Below are positions 1 through 11,779 of a stretch of 64,000 nucleotides of DNA, in pieces; position 1 is the stretch's first letter; each line of letters opens with the position of its first letter. The position numbers and the translations under genes were made by a program. The stretch covers positions 137,853,858 to 137,917,857 of the forward strand of contig OW121741.1 in NCBI GenBank assembly GCA_933228675.1, in the 5' to 3' direction. This DNA comes from Stomorhina lunata. Taxonomy: Eukaryota; Arthropoda; Insecta; Diptera; Rhiniidae. Below the pieces are notes generated by a model. The model worked only from the letters and a program-made list of their open reading frames with translations, was not told the DNA's origin and did no database searches.

Positions 1-1570
1 TATGTGCTTTTTGTTTATTAAGAAATAAGTAAAAAGCAGAAGAGAGCAAGGGAGAGAGTTTAAAAGGAGTAGCTGTAAATTTGGAGCAATGACGTTTTAC
101 TTTATTTTGGAGTTTGTTTTTAAATTGTTAACAAATTAAATAGCGAGTCAGTCACTTGTTTTATAAACTTTTTAAGTCCTATGTAAGAAACTATTTTATT
201 TTAAAGTTAAAAAATTGACAAATTAAATTTTTAGGGCGAATTGAAATGCAATCAAATAATAAGGCATTTACTTTTTAACAAAATAATCTATATTAATTAA
301 AATTATCTAGACACTGTAATTTGTGTTTAAGTTATTTGCATTTCATTTTACTTAATATTTTCTTATCTCCTTTTAGCTCTATAATTTGCTCTCGCTTTCT
401 CTTTCTAGCACACAGATTTCAATGCGTAAATAGAAAATTGACACTTGTTGTTATTGTGTAGTGTGTATACATAAATACGAGTACAGAAAAGGGGCAATAA
501 GAAAATTGTGATTAAAATTTTAACTAAGTACTAGATTAATATTAAGTAATTTTCTTGTTTTGTTAATTTTTTTATTAATATTTCTTTAATTCATTTCGTT
601 TAGGCTTTATTTAAAAAAAATATTAGTCGTTTCACAGTTTTTATTTCTTGATTTTTCCACTTTGTTTTTAAAATAATTCTATATTTTTCTGGATTTGATT
701 TAAAAGCTAAGTGTAGCTTTTTATTGAAGTTTTGCTTTTTTCTCACTTATTTTTCTCTTTTTTGTATTATTTTTTATTCGTTTCACAATATGTATAGATT
801 TTGTTAATTTAATCAAAATGGCCACTTGTTTATGAATTTAAATTCCATACGTATCAAAAATGTAACTATTTTGGAAATATTTTTTATACCTTTAGCTAAA
901 TGCCGGTTAAAAAACTAACTAATTACACAAATTATGTCACTTTTACTTTTGTTTAGTGCTTTCTATTTGTAGTTTTCATCAAGTATTTATTGCTTATTAA
1001 TTGTAATGTTTTTCTGCTTTATAAGCGCTTAAATGCTTTCTTAATTATTGTTGTACAATATCTCTTAAACGATTGAAACTTTTTTTTGCTTGTTGAACAC
1101 GTCTTAAATCGTTCGCTTTCTCGTTGAGACTAATTTTAATGTTCATTATTATGAATTTCGTTGCTTCTTCTGTTGTTTCTTTTGCCTCTTTATACCGACA
1201 GTGCTGTATTTTGCTTGGTTATTCGTTTCAAATGCTTGAATCAAGCCTGTTTACACACAAACATGTATATTGAACAAGAGCTTTTAAGAGTTTGATACTT
1301 GAAATAGAGTATTTGAAACAAGCTTATTAAGCTTGAAATTTGACTCAAAATTACAGCAGTGTAATTGGGTACTTTCCGAACTTAAACATACAACTCTGCG
1401 AAAGTTTTTCCTTGATAAACAGTGTTGTAACTTTTAAATATCTAAATAGCGCTTTAAACAGTGACACATATTTTTCTACTACATTGAATTCCTTTATTCA
1501 AAATTTGGATATAAATTAAATTAAAATTTGTCTATATTAAGCGTTTTATCAAGATTTGACTACATAAAAC
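1..1570. other. AT-rich non-coding spacer
   Basis: This stretch is A/T-rich with many homopolymer runs and no open frame with recognisable coding character on either strand. I saw no convincing promoter, RNA gene or transposon end. It may be intergenic or intronic sequence of a gene beyond the left edge. Confidence 0.5.
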
Positions 1571-3740
1571 ATTTTATTAAAATTAATTATGCAAAAAAAT
1601 AGCAAATTTTTTCATCAACAATTTTCTATGATATGTACAAATTTCTTCAATTTTGCTGACAAAAAGAAAAACGAAATTTTGTTTAAACTTTTTCTAAATG
1701 AAAAATTTCATTATTTTTTTTTATATGAAAAATTTCATTAAAATTTTTTTATATGAAAAATTTCATGAACAGTTTTTTATATGAAAAATTTTGTTTAAAC
1801 TTTTATATATGAAAAATTTCATTAAAAGGTTTCTATATGAAATATTTCATTAAAATTCATGAAAAATTTTATTAAAATTTTTTATATGAAAAAATTCACT
1901 AAATTTTTTTATATGAAACATTTCATTAAAATTTTTTTTATGAATAGTTTTTTATATGAAAAATTTTGTTTAAACTTTTATATATGAAAAATTTCATTAA
2001 AACTTTTCTATATGAAATACTTCATTAAAATTTTTCTATTTGAAATTTTTTTTATGAAAAAATATATGAAAAATTTCATGAAAAATTTTTATATGAAAAA
2101 TTTCATGAAAAGTTTTTTATATGAACAATTTTATTTAAACGAAATGTTTTATTAAAATTTTTCTATACGAAAAAAATGTCATTAAATTTTTTTTATGGAA
2201 AATTGTGTCAATATTTTAAATTCCTTTATTCCAGATTTGGCTATATGGAAAATTTAATTAAAATTTGACTATATGAAATGTTTTATCCAAATTTGAGTAC
2301 ATAAAACATTTTATTGAAAATTACTATGCAAAAAAAATTATGAAATTTTTTTCGTGTAAAATATTTCATATGTAAAAATTTAATCAATTTTGCAAGCAAT
2401 AAAAAGAAAAACCTTATTTTTGATTAAAATTTTTTTAAATGAAAAATTTTATACATTTTTTTAAATGAAAAATTTTATTAAATTTTTTTATATGAAAAAT
2501 TTTATTAAAATTTTTTTACACGAAAAATTTCATTAAATATTTTTTGTATGAAAAATTTAATGAAAAATTTTTAAGAATTTTTTATATGAAAAATTTTATT
2601 TAAACTTTTCTATATGAAACATTTTATTAACACTTTTCTACACGAAATATTTTATTAAAATTTTCCGATATAAAAAATGTCATTAAATTTTTTTTTTTAT
2701 GGAAAATTGTGTCAAAATTTTAAATTCCTTTGTTCAAAACTTGGCTATATGAAAAATTTAATTAAAATTTGGATATATGAAATGTTTTATTTAAATTTAA
2801 CTACATATAATATTTTATTAAAATTTATTATGCAAAACAATTTTGAAATTTTTTTGTGTGAACTATTTTATCAACAATTTTCTGTTATATGTAACAATTT
2901 TACCAATTTTGCTTACAAAAAAAAGTACAACTTTTTAATTAAAATTTTTCTAAATATAAAATTCATTAAAATTTTTTTTATATGAAAAATTTCATAAAAA
3001 TTTTTCTATATGAAAAATTTCATTAAAATTTTTCTATATGAAAAATTTCATTAAAAGTTTTCTATATAAAAAATTTCGTTAAAATTTTTCTATATTAAAA
3101 ATTTCATTAAAATGTTTCTATATGAAATATTTCATTGAAATTTTTAAATATGAAAAATTTCATTAAAATTTTTCTTTATGACAAATTTCATTAAAATTTT
3201 TCGATGCGAAAAATTTTACTAAAAGTTTTTTATATGAAAAATTTCATTAAAATTGATCTATATGAAAAATTTCATAAAAACTTTTTTATATGAAAAATGT
3301 CATTAAAACTTTTCCATATGAAAAAATTCATTAAAATTTTTTATAGAAAAATTGTATTTAAACTTTTCTATATGAAAATTTTCATTAAAATTTCTCTAAA
3401 TGAAAAATTACCTTACATTTTTTTTATATAAAGATTTTTCTTATCATTTTTTACATGAAAATTTCATTAAAACATTTCGATATGAAAAATTTCATAAAAA
3501 AAAAATTATATGAAAATTTTCATGAAAAATTTTTTATATGAAAAATTTCATTAACAATTTTCAATATGAAAAATTTGTTAAAAATTTTTAGATATGAAAA
3601 ATTTTTCTATATGAAAAATTTCATTAAAATTCTTTTTTATGGAAAATTTCATAAAAAGTTTTTTATATGAAAAATGTCATTTAATTTTTTTTATATGGAA
3701 AATTGTGTCAAAATTTTTGTATATGAAAAATTGTGTAAAA
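1488..3740. repeat. Palindromic A/T minisatellite with higher-order structure
   Basis: Degenerate tandem monomers of about 28 bp read TATATGAAAAATTTCATTA followed by AAATTTTTC. Each monomer is a short inverted repeat (GAAAAATTT / AAATTTTTC). The monomer runs are interrupted three times by a related ~190-bp segment that begins near 1488, 2218 and 2722, marked by ATTCCTTT(A/G)TTC and later by TATGCAAAA. That gives a higher-order repeat of roughly 0.5-0.7 kb. Small open frames inside, such as one at 2677-2985, follow from the repeat and are not genes. Confidence 0.85.
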
Positions 3741-5324
3741 TATAAATTTTATCAAAACTATATTTAAAAAAATATTTTCAATATTTTGATAAATATTCTT
3801 ATTTTTATTAACTTTAAAAAAGAAAATATTCAATTTTTATTAACTTTAAAAAAATACATATTAAAAAGTTTTAAACGGTGACGCAGTTTTGCCCGAGAAA
3901 ATATAGTTGTATTTGTTTGAATAATATACGTTACTATTTTAAAATACCAAAATTATTAAAATTTAAGATTCACAAAGTTTATTTTGAATTAGAAATACAA
4001 AGAAAAAAGTAATATTTAACACATTTCAACTTAAAAGAAATACTTTCAAAATTTGTAAATATTTTTGAATAACTTTTATCAATCTTTGTTTAAATAACTT
4101 TCATCAATCTTTGCAGCGTCGTCAAGTGATAGTAAACAATAATTTTTTTTCAAAGTGTATTGCAGTAGAATTCCACAATTAAAACAATTATATCTTACAG
4201 TTTTTTTAATTCTCTAGATTTTAATATAATTCACACATTTATGCAAATATCTCTTGGGAGGTATTTCGAGTGTTGATTTTCTGAATGTTTAAGTGAGACT
4301 AAAATCTCTTAAATTTTAAAAATCATTGCTAAAAACTCAAAGAATCTTGTGTGAAAAAATTGTTATCTATGGGAAATTCCCTTTCAAACAATAACAAAAA
4401 TATTTATACAATGAAATAGATATTTCCAAAACACACAAAAGAACAAAATTTACCATGTCCTTTTCAAGTTACATGAAAAAACAGAGACAACAATATAGCT
4501 AAAATGGTTAAAAATAATCGACTTACTACCTGTAGCTACTTAAATAAATAAATTTCTCCTCCTTTTAGATAAATAAGATAAAAGCGATCCTTTTTTGTAG
4601 ATAAAAATATGTCAAATATTTCCTAACAATCGCGTAAATATGCACGAATTTTCAAGTATCCTATCATATCCTTCACTGCGCTCCAGCTGTGATTTATCTC
4701 TTTAATAGCGCCACTCTAAACATAGCAGAAATTTGAATACAGAACATTTGAAAGTGTCACATCGTTCACATATGAGTGGATATACCATTTGGTTTTGACC
4801 ATTATTTTTGTCTTACGGTTTTTACTGCATGCGGAAATTATAGCGGGTTATTCTTTTTTGAAGTGGTCTTTCTGTTTTTATTCCATATTTATCTTGTGTT
4901 GACAAAATGTGTGGAATTACGTAGTGTGATATTTAATGATTCTTATGGGTATTTTTCTTAGTAATATGGAATTTCATTTGATTTTAAAAGTCATATGATA
5001 ATTTTTTGATAATACCGAATAGAAAAGAAAAAGTTTTTTCCAATTGTCAAAGATTGTGAAAATATTGATGAGATGTGTTTGATTTTATACAAACAAATTT
5101 TACTGGAATTTTACAGTTTTGTGCGGAATATTTATTAGCTATTATAAAGTAGATAAATTAAGTTATTATTTATGTATGTTTACTTTTATAATTTTTTGAA
5201 ATTAATTAAGAATTTATAATTTTTGAATCTTTTAATATAATTATTAAATTACTTAAACTTGATCTAAATTGTACATGCCTCACATAATTGATACGACGTT
5301 TGCCTTTTATATTTATGAATTCAT
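3741..5324. other. AT-rich non-coding spacer
   Basis: No coding, RNA or transposon feature can be supported here. A 61-codon open frame at 4776-4961 has no recognisable domain and is probably chance. Confidence 0.45.
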
Positions 5325-5645
5325 CATTCCCAATGCAGTCATCTAGAAACTTACGCTGTGTATCGGAACATTCTTATGACATCGTAACAGGTGATAAATT
5401 TTGTTTCCATTGGTATAATAAGCCTAAAAGAAAACAACAACATAGGTTTTCTAAAAACTAGCAAAATCTAACGAAAATAAATTACCTTCAATAAATTACC
5501 TTATTTTCTCAGAAGTCTTCTAAAACATTATCATTCTCCACCACGACAATGAAGGCTTGCGAAAAATACTTGTTGAGCACTAAAAACAAAGAGTTATTAA
5601 GTCTTCCGCCATTTATTTCTGGCTTCTTTTTATGACAAATAATGA
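5325..5645 (+). pseudogene. Degenerate mariner (DD34D-type) transposase fragment
   Basis: Conceptual translation in shifting frames shows the first catalytic-Asp neighbourhood, read as YDIVTGDK followed by a KQQ-containing stretch. Further on come HHDNE (second catalytic Asp block) and LSTKN...LPPF (the usual LST-N-(3-4)-PPYSPD region). This order is diagnostic of mariner transposases. Frameshifts, substitutions and an internal deletion between the blocks make it a dead fossil. No terminal repeats were identified. Confidence 0.6.
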
Positions 5646-6385
5646 ATAACAAATTCTGACTTTTTTAGACGCCTGATTAACCGGTTGACGCCTTCATAAC
5701 CCATGTTTTGGAGGTACCACGAACTCGGGATAATGGTTGGTGTGTATGCAATAGTATACCGAACCTTATAATATAAATAATGGGACTTTCTTTTTAATTT
5801 TATTTAACTGAATTACAGATAGGGAAGACTCAAATTGTTATGATGATTTTGCAATAAATAGATTTATAAAGGTAACATGTATAACAATTAATCATAAAAC
5901 TCTCTCCTAGATTTTGAATTTTTAGTGATTTTTCTGTACTAGATTCTTGAATTTCTTATATCAATTCAAGAATTTTAAATAAAAGTTCGGAACTGCAATT
6001 ATTTGGAATAAAAGTTATAAATAACAAATTCCGACGTTTTTAGACACTTGATTAAGCGGTCGATGGTACCACGAAACAGGAAAAAACTCGGGATATTACT
6101 TGGTATTTATGCAACAGTATATTAAACCTTATAATATACAATAAAAAATGGGACTTTCTTTTTAACTTTATTTTACTAAATAATAGAAAGGGAAGATTCA
6201 AATTTTTATGACGATTTGTATTAGATTTATATAAAAAAAAACATGTGCTTTTGCATTAATCATACAACTTTTCCCTAAATTTTGAATTTTAAGTGAATTT
6301 TTAGTATTACATTCTTGAATTCCTTATATCAATTCAAGAATTTTAAATTAAAGTTCAGAGTTACAAAGTTTTGGAATAAAAACTA
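5646..6385. repeat. ~370-bp direct tandem duplication upstream of mRpL4
   Basis: Two diverged copies lie head to tail, roughly 5646-6015 and 6016-6385. Shared landmarks in order are AACAAATTC(T/C)GAC, GGTACCACGAA, ACTCGGGATA, ATGGGACTTTCTTTTTAA, GGGAAGA(C/T)TCAAAT and ATATCAATTCAAGAATTTTA. Small indels separate the copies. The right copy ends about 210 bp before the mRpL4 start codon, so it may touch that promoter region. Confidence 0.85.
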
Positions 6386-6503
6386 TTTAATGTACATGGC
6401 AAAGAGTTCATTACAAAGTAATTTTCTCTCAGTGTAGTAATGTTGTTGCCAACTGAAAAATAAACAATAATGGGATCGGCAACACTCTTCTTGTAAATAC
6501 AAT

Positions 6504-6509
6504 CAGCTG
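6504..6509 (+). promoter_or_regulatory. E-box CAGCTG in the mRpL4 core promoter region
   Basis: ATCAGCTG lies about 90 bp upstream of the mRpL4 ATG. It resembles the AWCAGCTGWT E-box motif known from fly housekeeping core promoters. A similar, better match sits upstream of mEFG1. There is no obvious TATA box. The functional role is inferred. Confidence 0.4.
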
Positions 6510-6596
6510 TGTTGAGTTGTCAAAATTATTGTCTAATCGAAACCGCACGCGATTTTTGTGTATTTTTTTCGAATATAACGAAATAAATACTCAAAA

Positions 6597-7562
6597 ATGT
6601 TAAAATTATTAAATAAAACAAGACTGTGGGTAATTCCATCAGTAAGATCCTTATCTTTAACAGCCACCGCTCGAACAGCGACAGAGGAAATTACGGAAGT
6701 ATCCCCTAAACCAGTTGTAAAATCGCCGAAAGCACAGGCACTAATTTTACCACAAAATTTTGAGCAGTATTCCCCGGTAAATCTTAAAGATTGTCGCCAG
6801 GCATGGATAGAAAATATAGATGCGGTAAACGAAGAAAAGTTGGGTTTAATAGAATTGCATCCGGATATTTTTGCCACACAGCCAAGGGTGGATGTCATAC
6901 AGGAGAATATTGAATGGCAGCGTAAATATCGTTATGTAAGTTTTGCCACCACCAAATCAAGAGCTGAAGTTAGAGGAGGAGGTCGTAAACCTTGGCCTCA
7001 AAAAGGTGGCGGTCGATCTAGACATGGTTCCATAAGATCCCCCCTTCTCAAGGGTGGTGGCGTTGCCCATGGTCCCCGTTCCCCCACAACTCACTTCTAT
7101 ATGCTGCCATTTTTCAAACGCGTTTTGGGTCTTACATCTACCTTAAGTGTTAAACTCGCACAAGACGATCTACATATAATCAAAGACGTTGAAATTCCCA
7201 GCACAGATCCAGAGTTTATATTGGATTTAATAAAAGAAAGAAATTGGGGACCCTCCGTTTTGATAGTTGACAAGTGAGTTTGTAATTTACTTATAATAAT
7301 TTTTTGTTTCTTATACGTTCGAATGCTTTGGATTTATTTCAGAAATGATATCTTCCCTGAAAATATTTGTTACGCTACCGATCAATTGGGCTTTGTTAAT
7401 CTAATGCCAGCCTATGGCTTAAATTGTTATTCTATGTTGAAACATGAAACATTAGTGCTGACAGTTGATGCTGTTAAACATCTGGAAGAACGTTTACTGT
7501 TCCAACTTCATCGTACGGATGACTTTGCCAAGGAACAAAAATTCAAATTAGATCAAGTTTAG
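6597..7562 (+). CDS. mRpL4: Mitochondrial ribosomal protein L4 (uL4m)
   Basis: Component of the mitochondrial large ribosomal subunit, lining the polypeptide exit tunnel. Two exons, 6597-7273 and 7343-7562, flank a 69-bp GT-AG intron (donor GTGAGT, acceptor TTTCAG) and give 298 codons, close to the Drosophila protein. Residues 1 to about 25 are basic and hydroxylated with no acidic residues, fitting a mitochondrial presequence. Residues about 118-160 hold the L4 signature: TTKSRAEVRGGGRKPWPQKG, then GGRSRHGS and a GGG-containing loop with HGPR. The C-terminal L4 fold continues across the splice site (VLIVDK/NDIF). The ATG chosen is the first in frame and directly precedes the presequence. The gene is convergent with mEFG1. 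No damage is visible. Confidence 0.95.
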
Positions 7563-7603
7563 GCTACCTATTACTTTTTATTTCAAATTGTTATTTTTAT
7601 TCG

Positions 7604-7609
7604 AATAAA
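7604..7609 (+). terminator. mRpL4 polyadenylation signal
   Basis: AATAAA lies 42 nt after the stop codon, in an otherwise short 3' UTR. It is the first canonical signal downstream. Confidence 0.6.
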
Positions 7610-7639
7610 AAGAAACAATTTTCTTTTTAGTAAAAGTAT

Positions 7640-8345
7640 ACTCTATACATTTTATTACAAGTGGGGAAGTAAGTACTTTGAAAATGTTGTGGAAATTTTT
7701 TTTATGTCAATTTTTGATAAAACAAAATTTCAATACAAAATGTTTTTTGCTAATTTTTATAGAGAATTTTCAAAATACATAAAATTTTTTGTTACAAAAT
7801 TGTTGATGGAAACTTTTTAATATAAAACTTATCATAAAAAAATGTTATAGGTATACAAATTTTCGATATCATACATAAAATTTTTGTGCAACATTTTTCA
7901 ATAACATTTTTTGTAGATATTATTCTGTACAATATATTTTTTATAGAATATTATGGATAAAAAAATTTTTGTTCAAAATTTATAAAATTTCTTATAGAAA
8001 ATTTTTAATAAAAAATGTTTCTATATAAAATTAAATTAAGAAAATTTAAAGAAAATTTTTCAATTCAAAATTATTTATAGAAAATTTTTCAATGCAAAAT
8101 TATTTATAGAAAATCTTTCTGTACACAATTTTATAAAGACAATTTTTCGATACAAAATTTTATATGAAGAACTTTTTGATACCAACAATTTTTAAAACAC
8201 AATTTTTTTGTAGAAAAATTTTTAATATAAAATTTATTATACAAAATTTTCGATATAAAATTTTTTATAGAAAGTTTTCTGATACAAAATTTTAAATGGA
8301 AAATTTTTCGACATAAAATTGTTTCCAGAAAATTTTGGAATATAA
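7640..8345. repeat. Degenerate A/T minisatellite between convergent genes
   Basis: Loose repetitions of AAAATTTTT.ATAGAAAATTTTT alternate with (C/G)ATA(C/T)AAAAT, in a period near 28-30 bp. This is a decayed member of the palindromic A/T repeat family seen in the Ndae1 introns. It lies between the mRpL4 and mEFG1 3' ends. Confidence 0.65.
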
Positions 8346-8500
8346 TTTTTTTATGGTTGAAATGTTCCTATTTCCGCCCATTATTGTGTTGCTAAAGAAC
8401 CCATTTAAAGTAAACGATTTCAAAACAAGACCCTAAACAGAGAAATAAGATTTCAAGTTTCTTAATATTTTTGTATATCACAGCTGTACAAAAAGTTTAA

Positions 8501-8506
8501 TTTATT
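8501..8506 (-). terminator. mEFG1 polyadenylation signal
   Basis: AATAAA on the minus strand lies about 107 nt beyond the mEFG1 stop codon, followed by an A/T-rich stretch. Confidence 0.5.
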
Positions 8507-8612
8507 GTTTGTTTTTGTTTAGATTGAAATAATTCTAGATTACGTGAAATTTTCTTTAAATATTATTCGACTTAAATATAACATGAATGATTTAATTCTA
8601 TTAATTTTTAAA

Positions 8613-11054
8613 TTAGTTCTTCTTTTTCTTCTTTTCGCCTTGACCCAAACCTTGAGACTCTTGATACTGACGAACAATTTGTTCTTGAACATCAGGCAGA
8701 CAGGGAGAGTAACGAGAATATTCCATAGTAAATTCACCCTTACCCTGAGTACTGGATCTGTACAATAAAATAAAAAATTTGAGTTTACTTTTAAATTTAT
8801 AAATTGACAAAATAAAACTAACCTCAATTCACCAGCATAACCGAACATATCGTTCAGGGGAACTTCAGCATAGACGGTAAACCATCCTTCAGCACCATCG
8901 GTACCAGTAATAATACCATGTCTCTTGCTCAATTGACCCATTACTGCACCCTGGAATTCTTCGGGAGCCGTAACTTCTACTAACATAATGGGTTCTAAAA
9001 TTTGCCAAGAACCGTTTTGGAATGCCTCTTTAACGGCACCATGAGCTGCCAACATGAAAGCCAATTCGCTGGAATCGACAATATGATGACCACCATCCTG
9101 CAAACGGAAACGAATACCGGATAATTTGTGACCCGATAACATACCCTTTTCGGCCATTTCACGGAAACCCTTTTCTACACCGGGTACAAATTGTTTGGGT
9201 ACATTGGTACCAACAGTTTCATCTGCAAATTCTAGTAAAGTGTTTTGTTGAGGTGGTAGAGGCTCCATGACACCAATAATACGGGCATATTGACCTGAGC
9301 CGCCAGATTGTTTCTTATGCAAGTAATCGAATGAACAAGGAGCTACCATAGTTTCTCTGAAAGCCACTTTAGGTTTACCCAAAGTTACGGGACAGTTGTA
9401 TTCGCGTTCCATACGTTGGGCATAAATTTCCAAATGTAATTCACCCATACCAGAGACCAGGGTTTCCTTAACATCATTATCAAAATAGAAATGGAAGGTG
9501 GGATCTTCTTTAGTAAATCTGGCCACGGCTTTGGCGAAATTATCTCTATCCTTAGGATTGTTGGGTTTAATAGCCATTGACACAACAGGTTCGGGTACAA
9601 AAATAGATTCCATAGATAAGCCGTCTCTGGGATTAGTGGTAAAGGTATCACCAGAAGCACAGTCTACACCAAACAAGGCAAATATATCACCAGCATATAC
9701 TTCATTGACATCTTCCATGTTGTTGGAGTGTAAACGTACCAAACGTGCAATTCTCACCTTACGATTTGTTCTGGCATTGTAAATATTGTCACCTTTACGC
9801 AATACTCCTTGATAACATCTGAGATAGGTAAGTTGACCAAAACGTCCTGCCTCCAGTTTAAAGGCCAAGCCCACAAAAGGGTCCTTGCCATCTCTAGCGG
9901 GATTTAAGACAAACTTCTGAGGCTCTTTGCCTTCCTCCTCAATAAAGGCAAGATTTTCTACTTCACCAGGATTAGGCAAATAATCAACTACACCATCTAA
10001 CAAAGGCTGAACACCCTTGTTCTTCAAGGCTGTACCCACCATTACAGGTGTAAAGGTACGTTTGATACAACTTCTACGCAAAGCATTTTTAATGTCAGTC
10101 TCAGTCAAAGACTTTTCTTCCAAGAAAAGTTCACCCAATGTTTCATCAACATTAGACAAATGTTCGATTAGTTCTTGACGTCTTTCAGCCGATTCAGTGC
10201 GCATATCTTGTGGTATTTCATCGTAACGTATTTTAGTACCATAGTCACCATCAAAATAAATGGCCTTTTCTCCCACCAAATCTACAATACCCTTGCATTC
10301 GTTTTCCAAACCTATGGGGAGTTGAATAAAGGCAGCATTGTGATTCATTTTAGAGCGCATTTGTGATAAAACTCTATAAGGATTAGAGCCCATACGATCT
10401 AGTTTGTTGATGAAGGCAATACAAGGAACATTGTAACGTTTCATTTGTCTATTGACTGTCAGGGTTTGACTTTGGACACCACCTACAGCGCACAAAACTA
10501 AAACAGCGCCATCCAACACACGCAAGGCTCTTTCCACCTCCACAGTAAAGTCCACATGACCGGGAGTATCGATAATGTTAACGTTTATGTCTTTCCAGAT
10601 GGTATAAGTAGCAGCAGACTGTATGGTAATACCTCTTTGTCTTTCCAGTTCCATAGAATCCATAGTAGCGCCCACATTGTCCTTACCTCTTACCTCGTGC
10701 ATTTGAGCAATGCGGCCGGTGTAATATAAAATACGTTCTGTCAAGGTGGTCTTGCCACTGTCAATGTGAGCGGAGATACCAATATTACGGATTTTCTCGA
10801 TGGGCTTATGCTCGGAAAACTTCAAGTGGGTACAGTAGCCATTCTATTTTTATGAAAAAACAAAAATGATAAATCCATTAATAAATGCACTTTTACATTG
10901 ATACTACTTAGTTACATTACATAACCTCCTCACCCCAAATTAATGGGTGGAATCGTACGGATATCTTGGAATTTTCACTTACTTGTTTCAAAGTCTTTAT
11001 GTTGTTAAGACGTGAAATTAACTGGCTATTAGCTAGACGTTTTATTAAAGTCAT
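8613..11054 (-). CDS. mEFG1: Mitochondrial translation elongation factor G1
   Basis: Translocational GTPase of the mitochondrial ribosome. Three exons on the minus strand: 11054-10983 (24 codons, basic presequence starting [11 protein letters not shown]), 10843-8823 and 8757-8613. Introns are 139 bp and 65 bp, both GT-AG. The product is 745 residues, matching the usual length. G-domain motifs are intact: P-loop AHIDSGKT at about residues 49-56, RGIT at about 94-97, DTPGH at about 116-120 and NKLD at about 170-173. EF-G domains II-V follow, ending [20 protein letters not shown] and a lysine-rich tail. A tempting internal start at 10825 is only a TTG codon after the first intron. The unspliced frame running past 8823 is intron read-through. 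No defects are seen. Confidence 0.95.
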
Positions 11055-11175
11055 TTTTAATCAATTTTATTGATAATTTCTTATTTATTTCAATAAAATT
11101 TTCGAAAAACACAAAATTCACCCCAACAATCCACTGCTGTAACAACTAACGAACATGTGTGAAGGAAGACAGACG

Positions 11176-11185
11176 AACAGCTGTT
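11176..11185 (-). promoter_or_regulatory. E-box AACAGCTGTT upstream of mEFG1
   Basis: This perfect 10-bp palindrome matches the fly core-promoter E-box consensus AWCAGCTGWT. It lies about 120 bp upstream of the mEFG1 ATG. The same CAGCTG core precedes mRpL4. Its regulatory role is inferred from position and consensus. Confidence 0.5.
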
Positions 11186-11319
11186 TGCTCATGGTTGATT
11201 ATTTTTGGTTCTGTTTGATACATTGCCAACTTATAAAACATTACTGATAATGCAGTGTTATATATACTAATTGATAAAAAAACGTTACTTTTATTTGGCA
11301 GGCTTAATGCCTTAATGCC

Positions 11320-11695
11320 TTCAAACTAGTCACAGATTACAAGTCTTTGGCAAAGAGATATTTAGACCCATATAGCCTCCAGTCGCTTAAATTTAAGTTT
11401 GTATATAAACCTGGTAAGTATATAATTACATCGCCGGTTTCTTGTCACAGAAACAGAGTCGGTTAATGGGACTTGAATGCACCAAATAGGTTCTTCCCAT
11501 TTCGATTCGAGCTTTAGGCAATATTCTGTTACATGAAACTGAAATCGTTACAACATTTCCTCTAAGAGCAGTAGCGTATGAAGGCAATACAGTGATGAAG
11601 CGGCGTGCTCAAAAGTATGGTGGCCATTAATAGATCTGAATGTCGAAAAATATATCAAAAGCTGTCGTTATTGTTCTTGATCTAGAGACCGCATT
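11320..11695 (+). pseudogene. LTR-retrotransposon pol remnant (RNase H to integrase)
   Basis: Translation from 11320 gives FKLVTDYKSL, then FKFVYKPGK, the end of a retroelement RNase H domain. About 150 bp on, KVWWPLIDLNVEKYIKSCRY plus a following Cys match the zinc-binding start of integrase (KVWWPG.D..VE..I.SC..C). The order is that of Ty3/Gypsy-like pol. Frameshifts and stop codons break it, and LTRs were not found. It abuts a LINE fragment, so one probably inserted near or into the other. Confidence 0.6.
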
Positions 11696-11779
11696 TCCTG
11701 CATCAATAAGCCAACGTGACTTATCAAAAGGACCCCATGGTACACAAACTTAGCTCTATTAAAACCAGGTAATTCGAGA

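Noticed and set aside
4776..4961. 61-codon plus-strand frame
   Set aside because: Hydrophobic low-complexity translation of T-rich DNA, no homology or gene context.
6533..6898. 121-codon minus-strand frame
   Set aside because: Antisense shadow of mRpL4 exon 1.
8540..8768. Frames at the mEFG1 3' end (761-codon extension and plus-strand 74-codon frame)
   Set aside because: The first reads through the last intron; the second is antisense. Splicing at 8822/8758 restores the known C-terminus.
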